Below are positions 1-8,330 of a stretch of 64,000 nucleotides of DNA, piece by piece. A program made the position numbers and the translations under genes. The stretch comes from Enterobacter cancerogenus (lineage in GTDB: Bacteria > Pseudomonadota > Gammaproteobacteria > Enterobacterales > Enterobacteriaceae): positions 4,526,001 to 4,590,000 of the forward strand of contig NZ_CP077290.1 in NCBI RefSeq assembly GCF_019047785.1. The letters run 5' to 3'. The stretch's first letter is position 1. Each line of letters opens with the position of its first letter. Under the pieces are notes generated by a model. It worked only from the letters and a program-made list of their open reading frames with translations, ran no database searches and was not told where the DNA came from.

Positions 1-1563
1 GAAGTTCTCGACCTCAATTTTCCAGATAGCCTCCATACCCAGTTCAGGATACGCCACGCACTCAAGGCTTTTGATGCTGTTTTGCGCCAGCACCGCCGCC
101 GGGCCGCCGATGCTGCCCAGGTAGAACCCGCCGTGCTGGTGGCAGGCATCCGTCACCTGCTGGCTGCGGTTGCCTTTTGCCAGCATGATCATGCTCGCGC
201 CGTGGGATTGCAGTAAATCCACATACGAGTCCATACGGCCTGCGGTCGTTGGTCCAAGCGAGCCTGACGCGTAGCCTTCCGGCGTTTTGGCCGGGCCCGC
301 GTAATAGATCGGGTGATCTTTCACGTACTGCGGCAGTTCTTCACCCTTGTCGAGCAGCTCTTTCAGCTTCGCGTGGGCGATGTCGCGCGCCACGATAATG
401 GTGCCGCTCAGCGACAGGCGGGTTGAAACCGGGTGAGCCGAGAGCTGCGCGAGGATCTCAGCCATCGGCTTGTTCAGATCGATGCTGACCACGTCGCCTT
501 CACCCTGCTGGCGCAGCGATTCAGGAATATACTGGCCCGGATTATGTTCCAGCTTCTCGATCCAAATCCCGTCGCGGTTGATTTTCGCCTTGATGTTGCG
601 ATCTGCCGAACAGGAAACGCCCATGCCGATCGGGCAGGATGCGCCGTGGCGCGGCAGGCGGATCACGCGGATATCGTGGGCGAAGTATTTCCCGCCGAAC
701 TGCGCGCCAAGGCCGAGGTTTTGGGCTTCCTGAAGCAGTTCCTGTTCAAGCTGCACGTCGCGGAACGCCTGACCGTGCGCGTTCCCTTCGACAGGCAGAC
801 CGTCGTAGTAGCGGGTTGAGGCCAGTTTGACGGTTTTCAGCGTGCTTTCCGCCGACGTGCCGCCAATCACGAACGCAATATGGTAAGGCGGGCAGGCCGC
901 CGTGCCCAGGGTCCGCATTTTCTCAACCAGGTAGTTTTTCAGCTTCGCCGGGGTAATCAGCGCCTTGGTTTCCTGATAAAGATAGGTTTTGTTGGCTGAA
1001 CCGCCGCCTTTCGCCATGCACAGGAATTTATACTCGTCGCCATCGACGCTATACAGATCGATCTGCGCTGGCAGGTTGGTGCCGGTGTTGACCTCCTGAT
1101 ACATATCCAGCGCCGCGTTCTGGGAATAGCGCAGGTTGTCCTCGATGTAGGTGTTGTAGACGCCCTGGCTCAGCGCGGCTTCATCGCCGCCTTCGGTCCA
1201 CACGCGCTGGCCTTTTTTCCCCATGATGATGGCGGTGCCGGTGTCCTGACAGGTTGGCAGCACGCCTTTGGCCGCGATTTCAGAGTTGCGCAGGAACTGC
1301 AGGGCGACGTATTTGTCGTTTTCGCTGGCCTCAGGGTCGTTAAGAATGGCCGCGACCTGCCGCTGGTGCGACGGACGCAGCATGAACGCGGCATCGTGGA
1401 AGGCGTGTTGCGCCAGCAGCGTAAGCGCCTGCGGCTCAACTTTCAGGATCTCCTGACCCTCAAAGTCGGCCACGGAGACATACTCTTTGGTCAGCAGATA
1501 GTATTCGGTGTCGTCGTGAGACAGCGGGAAGGGGTTTTGGTACACAAAGGGCTTATTCGACAT
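1..1563 (-). CDS. fumB: Class I fumarate hydratase (FumA/FumB type), C-terminus cut off by window edge
   Basis: Oxygen-sensitive [4Fe-4S] fumarase interconverting fumarate and L-malate in the cytoplasm. The 521 codons present read as a near full-length FumA/FumB protein (family ~548 aa); about 27 C-terminal residues lie left of base 1. The start is the ATG at 1563, giving [10 protein letters not shown]. Cys105 in [10 protein letters not shown] matches the first cluster ligand of E. coli FumA, and the KGGGSANKT segment is also present. It lies downstream of the dicarboxylate transporter on the same strand and beside a fumarate reductase, so a role like anaerobic FumB (malate to fumarate) is inferred. 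FumA and FumB cannot be separated by sequence alone; the symbol rests on context. Confidence 0.93.
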   Translation of the reverse strand, partial: MSNKPFVYQNPFPLSHDDTEYYLLTKEYVSVADFEGQEILKVEPQALTLLAQHAFHDAAFMLRPSHQRQVAAILNDPEASENDKYVALQFLRNSEIAAKGVLPTCQDTGTAIIMGKKGQRVWTEGGDEAALSQGVYNTYIEDNLRYSQNAALDMYQEVNTGTNLPAQIDLYSVDGDEYKFLCMAKGGGSANKTYLYQETKALITPAKLKNYLVEKMRTLGTAACPPYHIAFVIGGTSAESTLKTVKLASTRYYDGLPVEGNAHGQAFRDVQLEQELLQEAQNLGLGAQFGGKYFAHDIRVIRLPRHGASCPIGMGVSCSADRNIKAKINRDGIWIEKLEHNPGQYIPESLRQQGEGDVVSIDLNKPMAEILAQLSAHPVSTRLSLSGTIIVARDIAHAKLKELLDKGEELPQYVKDHPIYYAGPAKTPEGYASGSLGPTTAGRMDSYVDLLQSHGASMIMLAKGNRSQQVTDACHQHGGFYLGSIGGPAAVLAQNSIKSLECVAYPELGMEAIWKIEVENF

Positions 1564-1589
1564 ACTCAACTCCAAAATCTGTTTTTGAC

Positions 1590-1672
1590 TGATGGCGCTT
1601 CGCTTATCAGGCCTACAACATCAAAGCATGATGAGAACGGGTAGGCCCGGTAACCTTGCGCCACCGGGCATT
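1590..1672. repeat. REP/BIME-like palindromic repeat pair
   Basis: Two imperfect palindromes of the enterobacterial REP kind lie between the transporter stop and the fumarase start: one around GATGGCGCTTCGCTTATC and one around GCCCGGTAACCTTGCGCC. Similar units occur at 6591 and 33509. Such elements lie between or after genes and may stabilise mRNA ends. Boundaries are approximate. Confidence 0.6.
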
Positions 1673-1676
1673 GTTC

Positions 1677-3185
1677 TTAGAACATCATGGACATCCACGG
1701 ATAGCCAATCAGCAGCAGGGCCGCCAGGAAGATGGCACCGAAGATGGTGCCCAGACGCCAGTAGTCTTTAGTTGGCAGGTAGCCGCTACCGTAGTAAATC
1801 GGGCTTGGACCCGTACCGTAAGGGGTAATGATCCCCATCACGCCCAGGGAAGTGACCATCAGCAGGACAAACACTTCCATATTCATGCCCGGGATGGTGG
1901 AGGCGATAGTCAGCATTGCAGGCAGCAGCGCCGTGGTGTGCGCGGTGGTGCTGGCAAACAGATAGTGCAGCAGGTAGAACGCCAGCAGCAGAACAATGGT
2001 TGCCACGCCCGGTGAAATACCGCTCATCAGCATGCCGCCTTCTTTGCCCAGCCAGCTGATAAAGCCGGTAGAGGAGAGGCCATCTGCCAGCGCCACCAGG
2101 GTAGCGAACCAGACGAAGGTATTCCATGCCGCTTTGTTGCCGGTGATGTCGTTCCACTCCAGCACGCCTGTCCACAGCATCAGGCCGACGATTAACAGAG
2201 CCGCCATGGCCGGTTCAATCCACGCCGCCGCGAAGATCCACATCATCAGCGCACAGCAGACGAACACCAGCAGCAGGATTTCGTTGCGCGACAGTTTGCC
2301 CAGTTTTTCCAGTTCACGGGTCGCCCACAGCGGCACTTCGTTGTTCACTTTCACTTCTGGCGGGTAGAACCAGTAGGCCAGCAGCGGCATGGTCAGGATC
2401 AGCAAGATACCCAGCGGCAGGAAGGCGAGGAACCAGGTTCCCCAGGAGATATCAATACCCACCGTACTTTTCACCAGGGCCAGCGCCAGCAGGTTGGGTG
2501 CCAGCGCGGAAAGGAACATGGAACTGGTGATACAGGCCGCAGTAATGGCAACCCACATCAGGTACGAGCCGATCTTGCGCGCGCTCGGGTCATTTGGTTT
2601 TGAACCGTACAGCGGTGGCAGGTTGGCGATAATCGGGTAGATGGTCCCGCCGCTGCGCGCGGTATTGGACGGCGTGAACGGGGCCAGCAGCAGGTCTGCG
2701 AAGGTAATGGCGTAACCGAGCGTCAGGCTGCGGCGGCCAAGATACTTCACCAGAATCAGCGCCAGACGGCGGCCAAAGCGGGTTTTGTCGTAGCCCGCGG
2801 CGAACATAAAGGCGCCAAAAATCAGCCACACGGTAGAGTTACCAAACCCGCTCACCGCCCACTTAAAGGAGGCACCCGCCAGTTTGAATTTCGTGTCCGC
2901 CAGCTGTTCCGGACTGAACAGTACCCACTGGCTGCAGAGCGCAATCGCCACTACGCCAGTCAGGCCAATAACCGCGCCCGGCAGGGGCTCGAAGATTAAC
3001 CCGACAATCACGCCGACGAAGATGGCGAAGTAGTGCCAGGCATAAGGAGGCAACCCGTCAGGGACGGGAACAAACAGCAGAAGTATGGCGACCACGATCG
3101 GCAGCGCCATCATCAGCAGACGTTTTGCCTTTCCGTCAGATGCTTTACTCGCCGCAGGAGGCGTTACAGCAGTTTTTGTATTCAT
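1677..3185 (-). CDS. DASS-family dicarboxylate transporter (TtdT/CitT-like)
   Basis: A 502-residue, very hydrophobic inner-membrane protein of the divalent anion:sodium symporter (DASS) family, close to the L-tartrate/succinate and citrate/succinate antiporters TtdT and CitT. The first SNT signature is at residues ~172-175 (TPSNTARSGG), and the second half carries TTAHTTALLPAM and TPYGTGPSP. The N-terminal ~20 residues are polar. It precedes the fumarase gene in the same orientation with a REP element between, so both may share the divergent promoter region. From context it probably imports fumarate, malate or tartrate in exchange for succinate. Substrate is inferred, so no symbol is given. 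Confidence 0.85.
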   Translation of the reverse strand: MNTKTAVTPPAASKASDGKAKRLLMMALPIVVAILLLFVPVPDGLPPYAWHYFAIFVGVIVGLIFEPLPGAVIGLTGVVAIALCSQWVLFSPEQLADTKFKLAGASFKWAVSGFGNSTVWLIFGAFMFAAGYDKTRFGRRLALILVKYLGRRSLTLGYAITFADLLLAPFTPSNTARSGGTIYPIIANLPPLYGSKPNDPSARKIGSYLMWVAITAACITSSMFLSALAPNLLALALVKSTVGIDISWGTWFLAFLPLGILLILTMPLLAYWFYPPEVKVNNEVPLWATRELEKLGKLSRNEILLLVFVCCALMMWIFAAAWIEPAMAALLIVGLMLWTGVLEWNDITGNKAAWNTFVWFATLVALADGLSSTGFISWLGKEGGMLMSGISPGVATIVLLLAFYLLHYLFASTTAHTTALLPAMLTIASTIPGMNMEVFVLLMVTSLGVMGIITPYGTGPSPIYYGSGYLPTKDYWRLGTIFGAIFLAALLLIGYPWMSMMF

Positions 3186-3793
3186 AGTGTCACGTCTTAA
3201 GTTGTAAAAAATTCGGCTCAGGGTGAATACACACTTCCGCGTTCTTTTAAGGGTTCGCTTTTTTTAGTTATTTAAGGTGCGGTTTGTCTATTCAGTAATA
3301 GCGATTTAACGCATTTCTGAATGCGCTAAATTAAAAAATGATGATATTTATATATTGCGCCTTTAGAGTCCAATTCTATTGATCGCGATCAAATAAATAG
3401 AATTGAGGGAGTATTTTTAAACTTTTTAAAATAACCACTCCGGCTTATGTGGGTATTATGGGTTTTTGAGACTAAATTTATCATATTGATAACAATCTTA
3501 TGTGTGGTGTGGGTTTATGTTATTAATTTTAATGTATTTTTATTGGTTGTGGGGTAATGGTAAGGCCATTTGTCGATTAACATGTTTTAAATAATTGTGA
3601 ATTACTGAAACATTGTTACTAACACCAATGTATTACGAATGTTATTTCAGGGATTAAATAGTTTTATAACTAACGTAATAGCTTTAGAAACTAAAAAAAT
3701 CTTTATATTAGTATTATGACATCGGCATAAAAAAACGAAATAAAACCGCGCCCGATAACGAATTCTTAATTTCTAAAGTTTGGAGTTTTTATT
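3186..3793. promoter_or_regulatory. 608-base AT-rich divergent promoter region of the fumarate module
   Basis: No credible gene is present. The region separates the transporter/fumarase pair (minus) from the fumarate reductase (plus) and is much richer in A+T than its neighbours. It contains a perfect FNR-type site at 3379-3392 and a weaker look-alike TTGAT-N4-ATCTT at 3486-3499. A ribosome site (GGAG) lies 9 bases before the reductase ATG. Its length and composition suggest several regulators, including the adjacent DcuR, but no DcuR site could be assigned by eye. Confidence 0.6.
3371..3405. promoter_or_regulatory. FNR box inside a longer inverted repeat
   Basis: Bases 3379-3392 read TTGATCGCGATCAA, an exact match to the FNR consensus TTGAT-N4-ATCAA. 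It is flanked by the inverted arms CAATTCTATT (3371-3380) and AATAGAATTG (3396-3405). The site could serve either or both divergent transcription units. Binding is inferred from consensus only. Confidence 0.75.
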
Positions 3794-6574
3794 ATGAACA
3801 CTAACGAACGCATGTTGAGTCCTTTCACTCTGCCGAATGGTACCGAACTGAAAAACCGTTTGTTAATGGCGCCAATGACCACCTGCACCGGCTATTACGA
3901 TGGTTCCGTGACCAGCGAGCTGGTGGAGTACTACCGGGCGCGGTCAGGAAGCATCGGCACAATCATCGTTGAGTGCTGTTTTGTCGACGATCTGGGCCTC
4001 GCTTTCCCCGGCGCGATTGGTATCGATAACGACGAAAAAATTGCCGGGCTGGCAAAAATTGCGGAGGCCATCAAATCCAAAGGCTCCAGAGCGTTACTGC
4101 AGATCTACCACGGCGGCCGCATGGTCGACCCGAAGCTGATTGGTGGCCGCACGCCGGTTGGGCCGAGCGCTGTTGCCGCGCCGCGTGAGGGGGCCGCAAC
4201 GCCGGTTGCCCTGACCACCGAAGAAGTGGAAGGGATGATCGTTAAGTTTGGCGACGCGGTGCGTCGCGCGATTCAGGCCGGCTTTGACGGCGTCGAGATC
4301 CACGGTGCCAACACCTACCTGATTCAGCAGTTCTATTCCCCTAACTCTAACCAGCGTGACGACGAGTGGGGCGGCAGCCGCGATAAGCGCGCCAGATTCC
4401 CGCTGGCGGTGCTGGACATCACCCATAAAATGGTGCGCCAGTACGCGGACGATGCTTTCATCATTGGCTACCGTTTCTCACCCGAAGAGATGGAAGTGCC
4501 CGGGATCCGCTTCGACGACACCCTGTACCTGCTGGAAAAACTGGCGGCGCGCGGCGTGGATTACCTGCACTTCTCCGTCGGCGCAACCCTGCGTCCGTCC
4601 ATCGTGGATACCAAGGATCCAACGCCGCTTATCGAAAAATATCTCGCGATGCGCTCTGACACCCTGGCTCAGGTGCCGGTGATGGGCGTGGGTGGCGTGG
4701 TGAACGCGTCTGACGTCAATGAAGCGCTGGACCACGGCTACGATCTGATTGCCGTAGGCCGTGCGACCATCGCCTACCCGGACTGGACCGACCGCATTGC
4801 CGCGGGCGAAAACCTTGAGCTGTTTATGGACAGCACACAGCGTGAAGCGTTGAACATCCCGGAACCGCTGTGGCGTTTCTCGCTGGTCGAAGCCATGATC
4901 CGCGACATGAGCATGGGCGAATCCAAATTCAAACCGGGCACGTTTGTTGAGAAAGTCCAGGATGACACCAACGAGCTGGTAATCAACGTTAGCCTGGAGA
5001 CCGACCGCATTGCCGATATCGAACTGGCTTCCGGCCCGGAGGATAACGTTGAGTTTGTCACCAGCTTCGAAGAGATCCGCACCCGCATCCTTGATGCTAA
5101 CACCCCGCACGTCGATGCCATTACCGGCGCGACAAGCCAGAGCGAAGCGGTGAAAAAAGCCGTTTCCAAAGCGATGCTGAAATCCAGTAAAGCGCTGGCG
5201 GCAGAGGAGGGGGCGGACCCGAACGAAATCAAATCTTTTGATGTTGTCGTGATCGGCAGCGGCGGTGCGGGGCTGGCAGCGGCCATTCAGGCCCACGATG
5301 AAGGCGCGAGCGTGCTGATCGTCGAGAAAATGCCGACCATTGGCGGTAATACCATCAAAGCCTCCGCCGGGATGAACGCGGCAGAAACCCGCTTCCAGCG
5401 TGTAAAAGGGATCCAGGACAGCAAAGCGCTGTTCTACAAGGAGACCCTGAAAGGCGGCGGCAACAAGAACAACCCGGAACTGCTGCATCGCTTCGTTGAG
5501 AACGCGCCTGAGGCCATCGAATGGCTGGCAACACGCGGTATCATGCTGAACGACATCACTACCACCGGCGGGATGAGCATCGACCGCACCCACCGTCCAA
5601 AAGACGGCTCCGCGGTGGGGGGCTATCTGATCAGCGGCCTGGTGCGCAATATCAACAAACGCAATATCGACGTGATGCTCGACACCTCCGTCAGCGACAT
5701 CCTGTTTGAAAACGGTGAAGTGACCGGCGTACGGCTGACCACCGAAGAGAACGAAACCTTCACCGTCGATGCGAAAAGCGTCATTGTGGCGACCGGCGGC
5801 TTTAGCGCAAACAGCCAGATGGTGGTCAAATACCGTCCTGACCTCGACGGGTTTGTGACCACAAACCATAAAGGGGCCACCGGCGGCGGCATCGCCCTGC
5901 TGGAACGTATTGGCGCGGGCACCGTGGATATGGGTGAAATTCAGATCCACCCAACCGTTGAGCAGAACACCTCGTACCTGATTTCTGAATCCATTCGCGG
6001 TGGTGGGGCGATTCTGGTAAGCCAGCAGGGTAACCGCTTCTTCAATGAAATGGAGACCCGCGATAAAGTCTCCGCGCAGATTATTGCCCTGCCGGAGAAA
6101 TACGCTTACATCGTCTTTGACGAGCATGTTCGTACCAAAAACAAAGCGGCGGATGAGTATATTGCCAAAGGCTTTGTCACCAGCGCCAGCTCACCTGAGG
6201 CGCTGGCCGAGAAGCTGGGAATGAACAGCGAGGCCTTCCTGACGACGCTGGCGCGTTACAACGGCTTTGTTGAAAAACAGCATGACGATGATTTTGGCCG
6301 GACCACCGCGCTGCGTGCGCCAATCAACGAAGGGCCGTTCTACGCCATTCAGATTGCACCGGGGGTGCACCACACCATGGGCGGCGTGACCATTAACACC
6401 GAAACCTGCGTACTGGATACTCACCACAACGTGCTGCCGGGCGCGTTTGCCGCGGGTGAAGTGGTCGGCGGGATCCACGGGGGTAACCGTATCGGCGGTA
6501 ACGCCGTGGCAGATATCATTATTTTTGGTACCCTTGCCGGACATCAGGCGGCGATGCGCGCGAAAAATGCCTAA
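3794..6574 (+). CDS. Soluble multiflavin fumarate reductase: OYE-like, FMN-binding and FAD-binding domains
   Basis: A 926-residue protein with no signal peptide. Residues ~5-350 form an Old Yellow Enzyme-type FMN barrel (HGANTYLIQQF at 170). Residues ~375-460 are an FMN_bind domain carrying the flavinylation motif DAITGATS at 441-448, where Thr447 would be covalently flavinylated. Residues ~480-926 are a fumarate reductase/succinate dehydrogenase FAD domain with dinucleotide fold GSGGAG at 488 and the C-terminal HGGNRIGGNAVAD. This architecture matches the cytoplasmic NADH:fumarate reductase described in Klebsiella pneumoniae, in which NADH reduces the OYE part and fumarate is reduced at FAD. 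The ApbE gene that would attach FMN follows directly. Other 2-enoate substrates cannot be excluded. Confidence 0.88.
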   Translation: MNTNERMLSPFTLPNGTELKNRLLMAPMTTCTGYYDGSVTSELVEYYRARSGSIGTIIVECCFVDDLGLAFPGAIGIDNDEKIAGLAKIAEAIKSKGSRALLQIYHGGRMVDPKLIGGRTPVGPSAVAAPREGAATPVALTTEEVEGMIVKFGDAVRRAIQAGFDGVEIHGANTYLIQQFYSPNSNQRDDEWGGSRDKRARFPLAVLDITHKMVRQYADDAFIIGYRFSPEEMEVPGIRFDDTLYLLEKLAARGVDYLHFSVGATLRPSIVDTKDPTPLIEKYLAMRSDTLAQVPVMGVGGVVNASDVNEALDHGYDLIAVGRATIAYPDWTDRIAAGENLELFMDSTQREALNIPEPLWRFSLVEAMIRDMSMGESKFKPGTFVEKVQDDTNELVINVSLETDRIADIELASGPEDNVEFVTSFEEIRTRILDANTPHVDAITGATSQSEAVKKAVSKAMLKSSKALAAEEGADPNEIKSFDVVVIGSGGAGLAAAIQAHDEGASVLIVEKMPTIGGNTIKASAGMNAAETRFQRVKGIQDSKALFYKETLKGGGNKNNPELLHRFVENAPEAIEWLATRGIMLNDITTTGGMSIDRTHRPKDGSAVGGYLISGLVRNINKRNIDVMLDTSVSDILFENGEVTGVRLTTEENETFTVDAKSVIVATGGFSANSQMVVKYRPDLDGFVTTNHKGATGGGIALLERIGAGTVDMGEIQIHPTVEQNTSYLISESIRGGGAILVSQQGNRFFNEMETRDKVSAQIIALPEKYAYIVFDEHVRTKNKAADEYIAKGFVTSASSPEALAEKLGMNSEAFLTTLARYNGFVEKQHDDDFGRTTALRAPINEGPFYAIQIAPGVHHTMGGVTINTETCVLDTHHNVLPGAFAAGEVVGGIHGGNRIGGNAVADIIIFGTLAGHQAAMRAKNA

Positions 6575-6590
6575 GTTATCTGTGTTGCAG

Positions 6591-6617
6591 GCCGGATAAG
6601 CGCAGCGCCATCCGGCA
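6591..6617. repeat. REP element
   Basis: GCCGGATAAG followed by CGCAGCGCCATCCGGCA is a near-consensus REP palindrome. It lies 17 bases after the reductase stop and before the ApbE gene and may form a hairpin in the shared transcript. Confidence 0.75.
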
Positions 6618-6667
6618 TTTTCCCCGGCAGCGCAGTGCTTGCCGGGGCGACATCGAGGAGACATGCT

Positions 6668-7630
6668 ATGCCCGACGGCCATCGCGTCTACAGCTATTCC
6701 GCCGTTCTGATGGGGTCACCCATCCTCCTGAAACTCTTCTCCCATGACGAAGCGCTCGCCTCCCGCGTTTTTCGCCTGATCCGCCACTATGAAGATCTGT
6801 TTACCGTCAACCGCGCTCAGTCAGAGGTGATGGCGATCAATCATGCTGCCGGCCAACATCCGGTTACCGTTAGCCGCCCGGTGTTTGAGCTGATCCGCTG
6901 TGCGCGGGCGGCAAGCCTGCTGAAAAACAGCGCGTTCAACCTCGCGATTGGTCCCCTGGTCAAGCGCTGGAAGATCGGCTTTAAGGGCGACAGCGTACCG
7001 CCTGCCGATGATATTGCCGCGCTGCTGGCCATCACCCGCCCGCAAGAGGTGGTGCTCGATGAAACTGACTCCAGCGTATTTCTGACCAAAGCCGGAATGG
7101 AGATCGACCTGGGAGCCATTGCCAAGGGCTACATTGCCGATCGCGTACGTGATTATCTGCAAAAAGAGGGCGCGGAACGGGGGTTGATTAACCTCGGCGG
7201 CAATATCCAGACGCTCGGCTCGCCGGAGGGGGGCTGGAGCGTGGGGCTGAAAAAACCGTTCAGTACCGATGCACTGATTGGTGCCATTGTGGTGGAGAAC
7301 CGGTCAGTGGTGACTTCAGGAACTTACGAACGCTATTTTGAACAAAACGGCAAACGCTATCACCACATTCTTGACCCGCGTACCGGCTACCCGCTGGACA
7401 ACGCGCTGGACAGCGTCACCGTGGTGTCGAAAGATTCCCTGGATGGCGATCTCTGGACCACGCTGTTATACGGGATGGGCGCAGAAAAAGGCTGCGAGGC
7501 GCTGCGTGCGCGCCCGGACATTGAGGCCATCTTTGTGACCAAAAGCAAAGACGTGGTGATCTCATCGATGCACCACTTCCGCTTCACCTTACTGGATAAC
7601 GCCTACCGCGTTACTGACAATACTGTTTAA
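6668..7630 (+). CDS. apbE: FAD:protein FMN transferase (ApbE family, cytoplasmic)
   Basis: A 320-residue ApbE-family enzyme that transfers FMN from FAD to the threonine of a DxxTGAT motif, here most likely Thr447 of the preceding reductase. Family motifs include DLGAIAKGYIAD, TSGTYERYF and HHILDPRTGYP. It lacks the signal peptide and lipobox of the periplasmic ApbE serving RNF/NQR, which fits a cytoplasmic client. The ATG at 6668 is chosen because GAGGAG lies 7 bases upstream; an upstream in-frame start at 6635 has no such site. It is co-oriented with the reductase with only a REP between them, so an operon is likely. Confidence 0.9.
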   Translation: MPDGHRVYSYSAVLMGSPILLKLFSHDEALASRVFRLIRHYEDLFTVNRAQSEVMAINHAAGQHPVTVSRPVFELIRCARAASLLKNSAFNLAIGPLVKRWKIGFKGDSVPPADDIAALLAITRPQEVVLDETDSSVFLTKAGMEIDLGAIAKGYIADRVRDYLQKEGAERGLINLGGNIQTLGSPEGGWSVGLKKPFSTDALIGAIVVENRSVVTSGTYERYFEQNGKRYHHILDPRTGYPLDNALDSVTVVSKDSLDGDLWTTLLYGMGAEKGCEALRARPDIEAIFVTKSKDVVISSMHHFRFTLLDNAYRVTDNTV

Positions 7631-8330
7631 GCAGCCCGATCTGTTCGGGTTGCAGACGGTAGCGATAAACCGGACGCCCGGTCGCACCGTAATGAATACT
7701 GGTGAACAGGATGTTGATCTGCGCCAGCCAAATCAGATACTTGCGGCAGGACACGCGGGAAATATTGACCGCGTTGGCCAGATCGTCGGTGGAGAACTCC
7801 ATCTCGGGATGTTCGTCAATCCACTGGCAAATGGTGCGCAGCGTTTGCGGCGTCAGCCCCTTCGGCAATTTTTTACTGTCCGCCAGCTCAGGCGCGCCGC
7901 CATGCAGCAGCCTGTCCACATCCGCCTGCTCATAGTACTGATGTGAACCCATCAGGTTGTGCTTCGCCTTCCAGCCGTTCAACGCCTCTTCAAAGCGCGG
8001 GAACTGGAACGGTTTGATCAGGTAATCGACCACGCCGTAATGCATGGAGGTCTGAATGGTGGCGGCATCGGACGCGGAAGAGATCATAATCACGTCAATC
8101 GGGCGGCCGGACGCGCGGATCACGGGCAGCAGATCCAGGCCGTTATCCTGCTGCATATAGACGTCGAGCAGCACCAGATCGACAGGCTGGTCGGGATTGT
8201 TGATGATGGCCTCGGCCTGGTTGAGCGTGGAGGCGACGCCGCAGCAGCTAAACCCGTCAACACGATTGACATACAGACGGTTGAGGTCGGCTACCATGGC
8301 GTCATCATCGACAATTAATACATTTATCAC
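7611..8330 (-). CDS. dcuR: DcuR-type response regulator of C4-dicarboxylate sensing
   Basis: A 239-residue CitB/DcuR-family response regulator, the same length as E. coli DcuR and similar throughout. The receiver domain has the DDD acidic pocket at 8-10, the phosphoacceptor Asp56 (LLDVYMQ) and the conserved Lys in YLIKPF. The C-terminus is the DcuR-type helix-turn-helix (VNISRVSCRKYLIWL). The start overlaps the end of dcuS by 4 bases, so the two are co-translated. Its 3' end overlaps the convergent apbE by 20 bases. In E. coli DcuR activates fumarate respiration and C4-dicarboxylate transport genes; here the neighbours are the obvious targets. Confidence 0.92.
   Translation of the reverse strand: MINVLIVDDDAMVADLNRLYVNRVDGFSCCGVASTLNQAEAIINNPDQPVDLVLLDVYMQQDNGLDLLPVIRASGRPIDVIMISSASDAATIQTSMHYGVVDYLIKPFQFPRFEEALNGWKAKHNLMGSHQYYEQADVDRLLHGGAPELADSKKLPKGLTPQTLRTICQWIDEHPEMEFSTDDLANAVNISRVSCRKYLIWLAQINILFTSIHYGATGRPVYRYRLQPEQIGLLKQYCQ

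Noticed and set aside
4478..6127. 549-codon open frame antisense to the fumarate reductase
   Set aside because: It is a high-GC shadow frame opposite a well-supported gene; its product shows no family features and it has no ribosome site.
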